A stretch of DNA of 64,000 nt from Agelaius tricolor (lineage: Eukaryota > Chordata > Aves > Passeriformes > Icteridae), in contig JALJCS010000024.1 in assembly GCA_023055355.1 (NCBI GenBank), positions 9,935,501 to 9,999,500 of the forward strand. Direction: 5' to 3'. The notes below the pieces were generated by a model. That model was not told the DNA's origin, made no database searches, and was given only the letters and a program-made list of their open reading frames with translations. The position numbers and the translations under genes are program-made. Of this stretch, positions 48,176 to 61,300 are shown one piece after another. Positions within the stretch are counted from its first letter, which is position 1. Each line of letters opens with the position of its first letter.

Positions 48176-51100
48176 GGTGCTGGCTGGCTGATATTTACAT
48201 AATATCTCTGCTTAAATGTGACCTCGTCCCTAATTGGAGGCTTCCTTTGCATTTTCTATGGCAACACTACAGAACAGATCACTCCAGTGGGCTGGATCAC
48301 AGGAGTACCTGCACACACTGTAATTTTTCTCTCTTGGTTCCCCATAAAGATTGGTTTGTTCTAGTGGATGGGTGAGATTTTAAAAAAAGTTCTTTCCATC
48401 AGCCCTTAAAGCAGTGTCTAGGCCTGCAAGTCACTGCAGATTTGCGGGATCTCTAAATTAGAGGAGGATGAACACAGGCTTAACTAACTAGCAATAATTA
48501 TTTTGGTTAGGTATTTATATATTTAATAGCCTTACAAATTATTTCCATGCACAACACTGCTTAATCAGAACAATCAAAAGAAATTATGTTAATGATAACT
48601 GACTGTATTTATTTATTTTAAAATTAATAGAATTATTAGAAGAAGAAAGAAAATAAATCCTAGCAAATTTTGTAAGGGGGAAGGAATTGAGACCCACTCC
48701 ATTCAGAGATTCCTTTTGCTCAATGAGATCCCTGCCCTATGCTTAGAACCCATCATGTATACACAGTATTGTTTTTTTTTATACTGTTGGTCTCACTGAC
48801 AGTAAGCCTGATGTGCCTGTATATTTAACCAGGAGTTGGATTCTGTAATGCTTATTAGGGTCTGCTGTGTTTCATCTCTGTGAGATGCCAGCTTCAGTTT
48901 CAGGTTTTATATGGCAAAGGGTGAATATCTTTGTGCTGGTTTTCCAAAACCTGCTGAAAATAAGTGTTTTGTGATTTTAAGACACACTAATTCATGGTGC
49001 ATTTAGGCAAGAAGGTTTTTCTAAAGACCTTTAAATTTTGCCTTAATTATCTTTTGACATGATGTTTTTGTTCTGTATTGAAAAACCATGTCTTTTTGTT
49101 AATAATGCTAAAATTAGTTACTGTGATACAAAATCTGGGATACTGTGTATGGCTTAGAACATTTGTTTTCTGTCTCTGCTCTGTTTGTACTTCTTGGTTC
49201 ACTGGGATGACTTTGTTTCTTGCACCTGAGGTCTTTTGAGGTTTGAGCTTTTTGTTTCTGGATGGGTGCACGTAGTTAGATTGTTAATACTAATCTAATC
49301 TTTGAATAGATATATTGGAGATTCAAACAGAAGGGCCAAGAATCTTGGATCTTGTGGAAAAGGTGATTCTTTCATGGGTGGAGAGACCCATGAGTTGGGA
49401 GAGGTGCTCTACAAGTTCAAGGAGGTCACTCCTGGGACTCCTTCACTGAGGCACTGGGGCTTGGGGCTTGTCTGCTACAGGCTGACACAACTACTGCAAG
49501 AGGCCATTGGGGTAGAGATTTGCCTAACATGTTTAAGTTCTCCTGCATGCAGATGAAGGCTTTTTATTTCCATTTGCTTTTTGGAAGTGCTCTGCTCTGA
49601 GCAATGCTCACTCTCCACTTAAATGAATGCTCCTTTAGTGTCTTAGATTGTTGTTGCGGGAATGCAGGAGTTGGAAATATACCTCAGATTCAACACATGG
49701 CCTCTTTTGAGGATAAATGAGGCTTGAACTGAAAGAGATGTGCTCTGTTAAAATGTTAATTCCAGGACACAGTGATGGAGCAGAGGTTTCTTAAGATTCT
49801 TCTCTTAGAGGTCCATCTCATTCAAGTTCATGTTTTGTTTTCCATAGTTAGTACCCATTGTCCACAGCACCATCTTCATTGCAGTTCATCCCAGCTCTGC
49901 TGTCAGTTGCTGCCTTTAAGTGTAATTTGTCAGTATGCAAATGTTTATAGTTAATTCCATGTATAGATTTTTTTTCTTGTAGAACATTTTGGTTGGATTA
50001 TGATAGAAGATGGGAGATGTAGGAGTAGCAAATCTATGAAGAAGGAAATGGGCATGGGCTGTATTTCTGGATTGTGCAAGGCCAGATGGAGCTGGCATAA
50101 ATACATGCCAGGGAGCAGAAAATACTGAAGAATGTGAAATTGGATTGCCCCTTTGTATAAAAGCAAAGTTGGTTGCATGCTGCTTCTCTGTAAGAGGATA
50201 TTTGGTCAGGTACAACTGATTATTGCGTGTCCATTTATTAATGTTGAACCAAAGTTGCTCTGCCATCAATCAAAGGAAATATCAAACCCTTCCTCATGTC
50301 CTTGTCTGTAATCCTGATTTTTTTTTCTCTCAACTTTCATTAACTCTGTTCTGCTTCATTTTGAAGGCACAATATTCAGAATATACACAAAGCCTTAATT
50401 GCAGCTTTGTGTACTGATATGCACAAACACATTCCATCTCTTGTTTCTCATTAAAAAAAATTCCATATTTAGAACAATTGTTAATTTAGGGTACTTACTG
50501 CAATGTTACTCAGCATTAGCAAGGAAAATCCATTTCATGGTCATTGTTTTCTCCACATATTACAATAAAATATCTTGAGTTAATGATCTAAAAATGTGGG
50601 GCTTTTTCCATCTTGGGAAGTTTTATTCCTGTATGCAAATTTTGTTACTTCTGTTTAGTTTTTGCTAAGGTTTTTTAAAATAGCAAACTTCATCAGCCCT
50701 AACTTCAGTAATAGGGAAAAATCTATAGTAGTTCAGTCAAAGTGATGCAGATTCATTGTCAGTGGGGCAAAATGGAACCACAGTAGTAGTTTAAACTAAT
50801 TTTTAAACTAATTTGATACTTCCATCCTTTGCACATTATTGTCAATGACAGAACTTTCTTTGGGAGATGGGATGCTTTTGTAGGCCTTTCTTAGAAATCA
50901 CTAAAACATGGTTGGTAACTTCCTTACTTGCAATACTTCATCACTTTGTTTGTCTAATAAGAAAGGCAGCTGAAGAGAAGCTTCTGCCGTGTGCTGTGGT
51001 GGGTGAGGTCTTCCCCTTTTTCTCCCAACACAATCCAGGCTCATAGATCTGGCATTTAATTCCACAGCTGCCTTTGGATTTGATGCATTCTTTCTTTACC

Positions 51101-54100
51101 ATTTAGGCTCTCAAACACATGCATAAATGCACGTGAAGAGCCAGATGTATTTGGGAAGCTCCCACCTGGAGCTGTTAAGCTGGACAGGAATGGATAAGGT
51201 GCTTGATGTAGTGAGGAATACAGTGGGAATTTCGTTAGTTTATTTTTGTTCTGTTAGTTAACAGAAACTTGTAGTCAGTCTGTGTTTTGTACACAAAGGG
51301 AACTTACATGTTGATGAAGGCAAAGATACAGAGTGGTAATTTCTAATTTATCTTCAAATCCTTGGTTTTAAGAGAGGGTTACCTAATGCACATTTTATAA
51401 AAACATAAACATACATACACATTAGGTTATTCTGGTGCTTTCCTGTTAACATGCTGAATAATCCAATAAACTGAAACCAGCTTCTGGATGTAAAAGTGAA
51501 ATTGAAGCAAAATTACTTAAATTGTGAAATGTTTAGAAGTAATGAATAGACTTTTTTTATCATTTTTATGTCATCCTCAAAAAGCACGTACAACATTGGT
51601 TTGCTTTGCTTTGACTTTACTTTGTTTTTAGTGGAAGATAGCTGAAGGACATCTTTGTTTTTTTCTAATAATAAGAGAACTTTGATGTAGATATTAGTTA
51701 ATTTGTGTCCTGCAGATGTTTTTAGAAACCTATATATTTATCCTGCAAGCTGGCATTCTGTAATCATTGTAAAATTAAGAGAGGAGCTATTTATATTAAA
51801 TGTATTTGTTCATGTGCTGCTTATTTGTTCCTTACTAATGATGAATGTAGCCACAACTGTAGAAGGATCAAGATGTCTCTCCTAACTCTTTGAGGTTTCT
51901 GTTCAGTTTTCTTCTCACTTTTAGCCCATCTTAACACCATGTTGCCCACTATCTAGCACCCTACCTTGACATTAAGGGAAATGAGAGCTCTTTCAGAAAA
52001 TATGTTTTTTCGTATTTCCCAGTCCATTTAAATTTAACTTGCATTTGACAAGACATTATGATTGAAAGCTTTGAGTTGCCCTTGTGATAGCTGTTACCTT
52101 TCCATCCAGGAAGGAAGTGTCAGTAGAGTCACACAGCTGCATTCTGCAGTTTCACTTTTGATTCAGCACTGATGCTCAGCATGTGCTGCAGATGAAATGT
52201 TTGGCTTCCTCAATCAATGGTGTCCCTTTGGCCATGGTCAGCATCATTTTCAGCCTTCATTGTGGGCACTGTCTGCATATCTGATTGCTTTGACTTTGCT
52301 GTGCAGGTGAGGAGGTGATTTTTTTGTTTTCCCTTTTGAGTATAACTAAAATTTAATCCTAACATTATCTATTTATTTTAAGATGAGGTGAGCCAAGTGG
52401 TATGTTTGTGAAATTGAAACTGAGGTGCTACTATTGTTGTTATTATTATTGTTGTTTGTACGATGAGAGTAAGAGTGAGCCACTGCAGAACAATCCTCTG
52501 TGGATTCTTCCAAAATTAACTTATTCTTCTTCTTCAACAGTCAGAACAAGGAACATCTTATCTAACTAAAATAGACTATTTTAGTAAGACTGTCCAAAAT
52601 GTCAGTGATTATGAGGCTGAGATTTTATTTTCTTTTTCCTTTTTCTATCCAGAGCAGTATCCAGCATCTGGTAGGTTTTTATTTATTGCTCTGTCATGCT
52701 TCTGTTTGTGCAAAAAAGTGTCCAATATTTTGCATTTCTTCTTACTAGCTTACATTTGAACTACCACCCAAAGATACAAGCCTTGTTTTCTTGTGAACTG
52801 CTAATTCTCTGAACAAGCTTATTATCCATGTTTATAAATACTTGTGGTGATGTGATGCGTGTCTGCCCTGAGTCTAATCAGGACATGTTTCCAGGGTGAA
52901 GGTTTTACTTTGTGAGACAGTGATTCTCATTCTATTTGAGTCCCTGAGATGCAAGTACTTCTCTGATTTTGAAGTAATTGCTTCCTGTAGATATTTCTGC
53001 ACTATCTGCATCCTGTCAGATGGACAGAGTGTGTTGGGAGGTGCTCCTTCTCTATATTGCTTAGAAATGAGAAATTAAACCCCAAGAAGAGACTTTTTAC
53101 CATATCAAGGTGTAAAGCAGTACTTTCACAATGTTTTTACCATATGTTGATCTTCTTGAGTCACATCTTGGCATTTCCTGTAGAACAGATCATGACTCAA
53201 TCATTTATTGCTAAGCTTGTTAGATATAGACTATATTATAATTATACTCTGCTAATTTAGTGTGGCAGACTTTTATTTCTTATAAAAGAATTAATTACTT
53301 TTTCCTCTCGAATCCTTTTCTGGACTCCCTAGTTATTAAACAAACAAACAAAAGAGAAAGATCTGCAAAGATATTTTATCGCACCTTCTTATGTTCTTTG
53401 AGATGCACTCATTTTAAGGAAGACCAATTGATAATTTATCTGCACTATGGCAAAAGAAAATAATTCAGCTGACCAGTAAGGATGGTGAACTTAATTCTCA
53501 CCAAGGCAGACTTCAGCTTCTCTGTGCAGCATAATCCTTCTCAAGATAATCATCCTGTTAGCTCCTGCATGAGGCTTTGGCCTCCACCACGTAGGATGGG
53601 AGGGAGGATGGGATGCTGTGCCCCAACACTTACTGTCTGTTCTGGTAATTCTGAGTTTTTTTAGTAAAATGCCAAACTCTTACTAAAAACTTTAATTACA
53701 TTTGCTGTAGCCTGGCTTCCTACGGAAATGAGCCTTAAATGCTTCTGCTGTCTCTGAGTCCCCTATGACTAATTTTTGCATTTGTTGGACAATTTCAAAC
53801 TACATGTGTGAAATGGTTGATTGCAGAGGTTAGGTAAGCCTTTTTCTTTGTATTTTTGGTCAAGTTCACTGATAAATGGCATGAACTTGCATTCTTTGCA
53901 ATGAGTCACCTTGAAAAATGAATATTTTGGACTATTTTGTTCCTGACAACTCATTAAATCCTTTTATTAATGTTTTCTTGTTTGGTTTGGTGGGGGAGGG
54001 TTTTTTTTTGTTTATTTTGAGTTTTGTCTGGCTTTGTTTGGATTTTTTTTGTAGATTGCCATCATATGCTGAAATTTCTCAGAATTTTTTAGATTCTGTA

Positions 54101-57100
54101 TTTGACCAGCTGGGAGGCCGGAGCTATTACTATGTCCTGAACCAAAAATGCAAAGCTTTCCTGCATTCAGCTAACTACCAACCCTGTTTTTATGTCAATA
54201 ACCAATATTTTCTGTATATATTACTGCTTGCAGACTTTTTTTTTTTTGGGCTACCATCGACTGTGTAAGAAAGCCTGAAATATTTTTAGGATTTTTTGTA
54301 CTTTTTTCCCCCATCTTTTCACCTTAGTCTTTCTAAAAAGTAGTTGCCTACTTCTGCATCAAAAAGGGAGCTGTGACATAGCCATGGTTAGGTATATCTG
54401 AGCTAGATTCAGTCTGTCTATTTAGTGAGCTATTAGGAATGTAGGTATTGGGTAAAAAAGTTGTGCTTTTTAAGAGTAAAATTTTAAATGCTGAGAATTT
54501 TGCGTGTACTCAGAAAATACTCCAAGAATTAATATACAGATAAATTTGTTTCATCAGCCTATCTGATGAACTGGGTGAAATAGAAGATTCCTGCACACTA
54601 GCACTTTAACATAATTGCATAATAATGATAAATTATGCTTTACAAGGGGATGTGTTGGAGATGTGTCTTATTTAAACAGTGTTTAAGCTCTAATCACAGC
54701 ACTTAGTGTACTTAATATATGTATTGTCCAGGAACTGAGGAGAGGCTAATCCTTCAAATTGCACAAAAGCAACACAGGATTCCAATTATTTGCTTTTTCC
54801 TCACACAAAGTAGAGAAAAATCTAAAACCTTTAGAGGGTTGCTTTCCCTTATCACTTGAGGTAATAAATAGAGTGCATTTTTTGAGATTTAAATGTAAGT
54901 ATAAAATCAGTAAAGCAGAGCTGTAAATGTTGTGGTTGTCAAGAACAATAATATAATCTGCAGAAAACCTCCCCAATATATACTGCAGCTCTTTCATACC
55001 CAGTCCAGAATCTCTAGCCTTTGCACATCTGATGCAAAAATGCATTGCTGCTTCAGCTGCCATAATCAGCTGTAACTAGCATGTGGACTAAGGGAGCTGG
55101 AAAAAATCCATGATCCTGCACTGGAATGCAGTAATTGCCAGCTCCTTACTGGGAGGTGGGACCAAATGTGTGAATCTATCACAGCATGAAGCTTTGCTCT
55201 GTGGAATGACTCTCCTGCTCTAGTTATTTCAGATACTCTGGAATAGCGTCTCTGTTTCTCAAGGAAATTATTTTTATTGGCATATAAATAAAGAGGGAGA
55301 AGGAAGAATGAAAATGGATGCTGTATTCTGAACTGTCTGTAAGGGAGTAACTATTTCCATGGTCAGTCTTTATGTGAAAACAAGTCAGAAGAAGCTGTAT
55401 GGGGAGTAGACAAGTCAAGAATGGTGAGAAAGATGCAGAAGGAAATGAATGAGTTAAAAAAATATGCTTCAGAGAAAATGAGGAAGAGTGGGTGTCTATG
55501 TAGGCAGCTTTGTTGATGTCAAAATGCTGCATGTTCTCATTTTGTTGTGCTTTGTCGTGATGGAGGAGTGCATGTTCTGCACAGATTAAGCCATGTCATG
55601 CTGTTTTCTGAAATTATTTTTTTTAATATGGAAGGAACCATTAAGTCTGAGATACATTCTTTAACAATGAAGCTGTGCAATATGAAACTCTTATTTAGAG
55701 GGGTTTTGAATTACACAAAGCATTCTTTCTTTTTCCTGTTTCATATTGCCTGAGATGCACCCCACCCTGTGGGTGATAGAAATGTTGTGATGGCTTCTCC
55801 TTTGCAAAGGCTGTAGATTTTAAAGTAGAAAAATAAGAACCCTCTTGACACTGACTCATTCGGTTCTGATCTCAGCTGCAGTCTGTATAACATGGATCCA
55901 TCATCCATATTTTCATCACCTTTATTGCATGAGTTCTGAATTTGCACTGGTTGTAAATAACACCCAGTCTAGGCAGTGAGATTGACAGTAGGAGTTACAC
56001 TCATTGTGGCCCTGACCTCTGTGCATGGGAAGAGCTGCTACGGTTTTGGGGCTTTGATTACATATATATCATTCTTCAATCAGCAGTAAGTAATCTGAAG
56101 GGAATTCTAAAGTTTGGATTTTTTTCCCCAGCTTTTAGCACGGCCCATGCTGCAGGTGTTTCTGACTGATGAAACCTGCCCTGAAAAGGGGGATTGTAAG
56201 TTGGTGCTTGTATGGATTCCAAGGATTTTAGTAGATAAATGTGACTTTGGAGCCACAGGAGACAACTTAAATGATTGAAGAAGTACACAGACCTTCTTCT
56301 GTGGTGCTCTTTATATTAGTATAAAACTAACACAGTACACTTATTAATTTCAATGTCAATAAATATAATCAGGTTGTATTGTAGTTCTGAGACTCATTAA
56401 ACCTACCTGTGAAAATCCATGTAACAAAGCTTTGTATCATCCATACCTGTGTTTCTAGGACTTCATTGGTTGTCCTTAGTTTTGTTTTCAGTTCATGTGC
56501 TAAGCCCTTTCATTTGAACTGCCCTAGAACTTATTCTTAGCATTTTTCAGTAGGATTCAGTGTTCAGGAGGTGTATTCATCCACTGATGCATTTGACCTC
56601 CAACTGCATGTGCTGTCTGTTCTATTTGGTGGCAGACCTCAGACCTGGATGAAGTTTCCCAGAAGGTGGGGACAACATGTAGAAGGCACTGGAGATGCAC
56701 CAGCGATAATTCTGTGTTTGTTTCTGAACTTAGAGTTGTTGACTAGTCATGAAGGAGATCTGTGTGCTAACCTGGCAAACCACAGTTCCTGGCTATGTGG
56801 TTTTGCCTGTGTTGATAGTTGCTGTAGACTTGATAGACTGACACTTTGGGTGCAGGACAGGGGGTATATTCCTGCAGCCTCCCAGTCCCTAGGGATGGAT
56901 GGGGATGGTAGGTTTTGGATGACAAGAAATGGTTGTGCCTTTGAAGCAGTGTGTACATGCAGTGTTTCCCTCGTTGCAGCCAGTGAGAAGGATAAAGCAA
57001 TAAAGAAGGCAGTGACAATTGCCCTGAGAGTGCTGGTTTATCAGCTCACTACAGGTCTGTGAGCCTCCAGTTGGATATTTGGAAGTGAGTGCTTGGTTGC

Positions 57101-58047
57101 AGTGAGTTGTGCAGGTGGCGGGTGCTCCTGCCTACTGAAAAAATGAAGAGTCAGTTTTGAGACTGGTCTTTCTGAGTGATTCTGTCAGTAATGTGTATCC
57201 CTGCAGCTTCCATGTTGCATGGAGCACATAAGCAGGGTAAATAATGCTCATGCTTTGGTAGCTCTCAGCAGACCTACATCAGTGTGGAAATCTCAGATGT
57301 TGCACATTGGGTACAAAGGTCTTACCTGTTCTTGCCAGATAGGATTTAACTTTCTCTAAGTAACATATTGCATAGTCTTTTTTAATGTTTTGAGAACTTT
57401 GTTAATTTTTGCTGTGGCTTTTAAAACTGGGCTTGGCTCCAAGGTGTTTGGTGGAAATGCTGCATGTCACATTAATTTAGGGTGCTGAAGGTGCTCATGC
57501 AAACACTATTGGTATGGGATCATGGCCACTGCTGTCCTCATTGTTACTTGCTGTGCAAAGAGCACATATGCAACTCTAGAGGAAAAAAGACCTCATTCTA
57601 TGTCTTTATAAAGGCCAGTGTTACAGAGATGAGAAACATTTCGTCTTAACATAAATTTGGGAGAGGTTAGTCAACCTGATTGTGTTCTTAATCTGGTGTA
57701 GTAAACTGCAGGCCTGTCCTCTACATCTGCTTTAGCTGGATGTCAACTCAGAGAACTGTGGTACACAGAAGCTCTGTCCTGTGACACTTCTGGGGTAACA
57801 CATAAAATTGTACTAGAGCTGTTAAACAAAATATCAAGAGCAGAGAGATGGCTTGAAGCACCTGTGTTCAAGTTCCTGAGCAAGGCTTCTGTGACTATTA
57901 ATAATTTCTCCTCAATGGAAAACTGTCAAGTAGTTCTGGATTTTTTTGGAGGGTTGTTTTTTTTTTTTCCAGGTAAATATTTTCAGTGTGCTCCACTGAG
58001 ATGTTATGACTCACTGACAGCAAAAATCATTCCCTTTGGAACCTGCT
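48176..58047. other. AT-rich sequence, probably intronic on the plus strand
   Basis: If the second CpG island starts a plus-strand gene, this is its first intron. I see no coding exon. The longest open frame (56571-57062, 163 codons) shows no domain, no splice context and no biased composition, so I do not call it. A short TTG/TTA-rich stretch lies at about 52430-52457. Confidence 0.5.
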
Positions 58048-58367
58048 TGTAGGGGAATAGAATATAGGTAAATAAAGGTAGTATAGCAAGTAATCTAACC
58101 CCCAAAGAGTTGCAGCTGGGTTAATTAATAAAGATTAGGAGCAGGCCTGACTTTAACAGGCCACAGCTGTAGCCAATAAGAAGAGTGTTATAAAAGAGTG
58201 GATTGGTTGGTTGAGGGGAACTGGAGTCAGTTGGCTGCTGTGAGGAGAAGGAAGAGTCAGTGCCTAGAGGAGATGCCTGCAAGAACCATCAAGGTGGTAT
58301 GAAACTCTAGTGATATGGAACCCTTGCAATGTAATGACAATAGAACTCTTGCACTATAATGCCAACA
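58048..58367 (+). mobile_element. Short solo LTR-like element with promoter motifs
   Basis: It starts TGTAGGGGAATAGAATATAG and ends GCCAACA, TG...CA-type ends. It carries a CCAAT box (GCCAATAAG at about 58172) and a TATA box (TATAAAA, 58189-58195), spaced as in a functional U3, and then a GAGGGGAACTGGAGTCAG-like region as in R/U5. I remember similar sequences as repeated LTRs in birds. There are no adjacent retroviral genes and no clear target duplication, so the boundaries are tentative. Confidence 0.65.
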
Positions 58368-61300
58368 CTTGGTCCTGCACATTATGACTGTGGACCCCCT
58401 GGTTTGTTCCTGGTATTCTTTCCTTGGCCACTTTTATGCTTTTGACTTACAGCTGGTTAAACAAGACCACATGCACTCTAGCTTGACACCCCTTTACAGA
58501 GACTTTACCCTGTTGATTAAGGAGTGCTTATTTTTTCAGGTATTTTAAAGTATGTCCCAGCACCATCTTCTGTGCTGTAGGAAGGTTATAGATCTCATTG
58601 GAGCAGTATGTTCTGTGATTCTCTGGTTAACATTCTGCATTGTGGTATCATGGGTTGTTTGACTTAGGTGAGCAAGACGTTGGAGAAATGGTGGCTGAAG
58701 ACCTAAATGCTGTTTAAATAAATATAAACTAATAAAGACCTGAGTCCAAGAGGAATGTTGGAAATGAGTTGCAGGAAATCTGGACTTGTAGAGCTGTGGA
58801 GTGGCACTGAAGACTGTGAACCCTTGGTTCTGTCATCTGGGCTTCAAACTAGACTGATATAGTTGAAGTACCTATGCAGATGTGAAAATGAAGCTTTATC
58901 CAATAACCATGGCAAGCAGAGGTTCAAAGGCAGCTCTGTGTTGGCAATATCTTTTCTGCATGCTGTTAGTAGTGTTTTTGCTAATATATAGCTTAGAATA
59001 AAGCTGCAGTGTAGTATGCAATATTGGTCTCAATGGGACTGTCAGGTTAAAGCAGTGTTCTGATTTTGGAAATTCATAGTTTCAAGCAAATCAATTAAAT
59101 ATCAAAGCTTCATTACTGAAGAAGTTCCATTAAATTTTGTGTTTCTTTCTCTGGTTTTGTAATGTTGGAGTAGATTGCTGTGGTGTTTGTGTTGAAAAAT
59201 CAGGTTAAAAAAATCAATTTTTTTTTTTACTACAAGAGAAAAAAAATCAACAGGAAAGCATTTCTAAGAACACTGGGTTTTACAAGGGCCTTAACTTGCA
59301 GTATGTGGTCAGACTTGTATATTTGAGTGCTTTTTGCCTTGGATATTCCTGTAGTGATGCTGAGCAATACAATTCAGAATTGATGTCTACATCACTGCAA
59401 GTAGCAGACAATCTGCCAGTTGGCTCAGAATTTGACTCTGCTTCTGTTCCTGAGTAGATGTGTGGGGAATAATAGTCTCTGTGCAGAGATTTATTTCATC
59501 TTTTAATGCCAAGGGAACTTGATTTCCTGTGTCTGTGTTTGGAGTGCTGGCTATGGAAGTATGTCAAGGAGACAAAACTATCATCCTGTTTCTGATAAGG
59601 CAGAAAGCAGTGTACTCAAAACTGGTGGTTGTTTAGTTATTGTTCTGCCTATCCACATGGCAGGAAAGCAATAAATTCCTTGGTCATCCTTCTGGACAAG
59701 ATACTGAGCCAGCAGGAAGATGCCACATTCGTAGTGTTGATCTGTAAGCTGGAGTTCAGCTTTGCATTTTCTAACTTTGCTAAAAGTCATTCTATTTCTG
59801 ATAAGTAGAATTTATATGCTGATGTTTCATATGGCTGTACCATAATCTGAATATTATTGTATAGGTAGTTGATACACTTCCTCTTTTTTCTTCATAGCAT
59901 GATTTCTCACTTAGAGAGGTTTTCTTCCTTCTTAATTCATGAAGCACCTAAGCCTCCTGTGTAAGCTGAATTTCAGCTCTTTCTGCTATGTTTCATTCTG
60001 CATTTCCTTTTTACATAATTTCTTCTTTTCTTCCATTGATGTTATCTTTCTTTGCAGGATAGAATATATATATTTCAGTCTGCACAGATCATTATGCATT
60101 TGTGTAAGACATTTTAATGAATATTCATAATTTGTCTTTAATTTATGCATTTGCAATAATAAATGTTAGTAATCAGATTCAAATTTACCGTTATAATGCC
60201 GAAGGAATGTATTTTATGATAAATTTTACAGGTGCTAAGCATGGAATTTATCTTTCTGAATTCAACATCAGCTTTTTACTTCAAGAGCATGTCATGTTGT
60301 ATAACTTTAAATTTCCAGAGTATTTACAGTATTTTTGTTAAATGATTTTTTTCTGAATTGCCTTGACATTAAGAAAAGTGACCTTTTTGTCTTTTTTTAA
60401 ATAGCAAGCTACTTATTTTCTAATTTCTGATTTTTGCTTTTAGTTAGCTTACTACTTGGCTCACCAATACCTTTTCTTTTTCTCTTTGAGTGAGTGCAAC
60501 CACCCTTCTAAGTTTTGAATATGTTATAAATACTTTATTGAGAGCTTGAGGCTCAGCCAGCATGCTGAGTCATTGTTTAATGCCAGGTTTTCTACTGATT
60601 GTATTGTTTTCTTCTTGGACATACAGATTGGCTTTCTTGAGCTTGAGCAGAATGCTAAAAATCAATCTTTCAGTTTGCCAAAGCCACATTCACAGAAAAT
60701 TAACTTTTAGACTTTCCCTTCCCAATCTTTCACCTCCTTGTGCAGAATATGATGCACACAAAGATGTAGCTGTTTTTGAGATGGTTCAGTGCCTTCCCTT
60801 TTTCTGCACTTTATCTGAATGACTGGGTTGTTGCAGGAGGGTTCACATCTCCCTCTCTCCCATTAGGATTAATGTATTTCATGTGAACTGCCAAGCCAAT
60901 GACAAAATTTCTGCTAGATGGGAGGCCATTATTTGTTGCTTTCCTGTCATCAATTTTTTTTTTATAAAATATTTAGGTAAAATAAATGTAAACTGTTTAT
61001 CTTTGAGGCACCTCTGTGTTTCCTTTGTGAAGAGCTAAATTAGTAAAAGCACTTCCCACTGGACTTTAGCTTTAGCTTTGCAGGGAAATAATTAGCATTT
61101 GAAGCCAAGATACTGTGTTTATGGTCTGTTGGCCTTGTTTGGTTTTGGGAATGCCATGTTTCCATGCCTAGTATAGTTGCTCTGCCCTGAATCTTGAAAT
61201 CTGTGGACCTGATACAGTAACAGAGAAAGACCTGTGAGTGCCCCAGAGAAAATGTGATGTTCAGAAATGACATCTCTTTGAACTGAGTTTTTAGTGCTTT

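Noticed and set aside
47674..48375. 233-codon open frame on the plus strand in the second CpG island
   Set aside because: High GC removes stop codons, and comparable frames exist on the other frames and strand. The peptide is Pro/Arg/Ala/Gly-rich low complexity and runs across a poly-T tract.
56571..57062. 163-codon plus-strand open frame
   Set aside because: No domain, no splice context, no known protein resemblance. It could only be revived by cDNA or conservation data.
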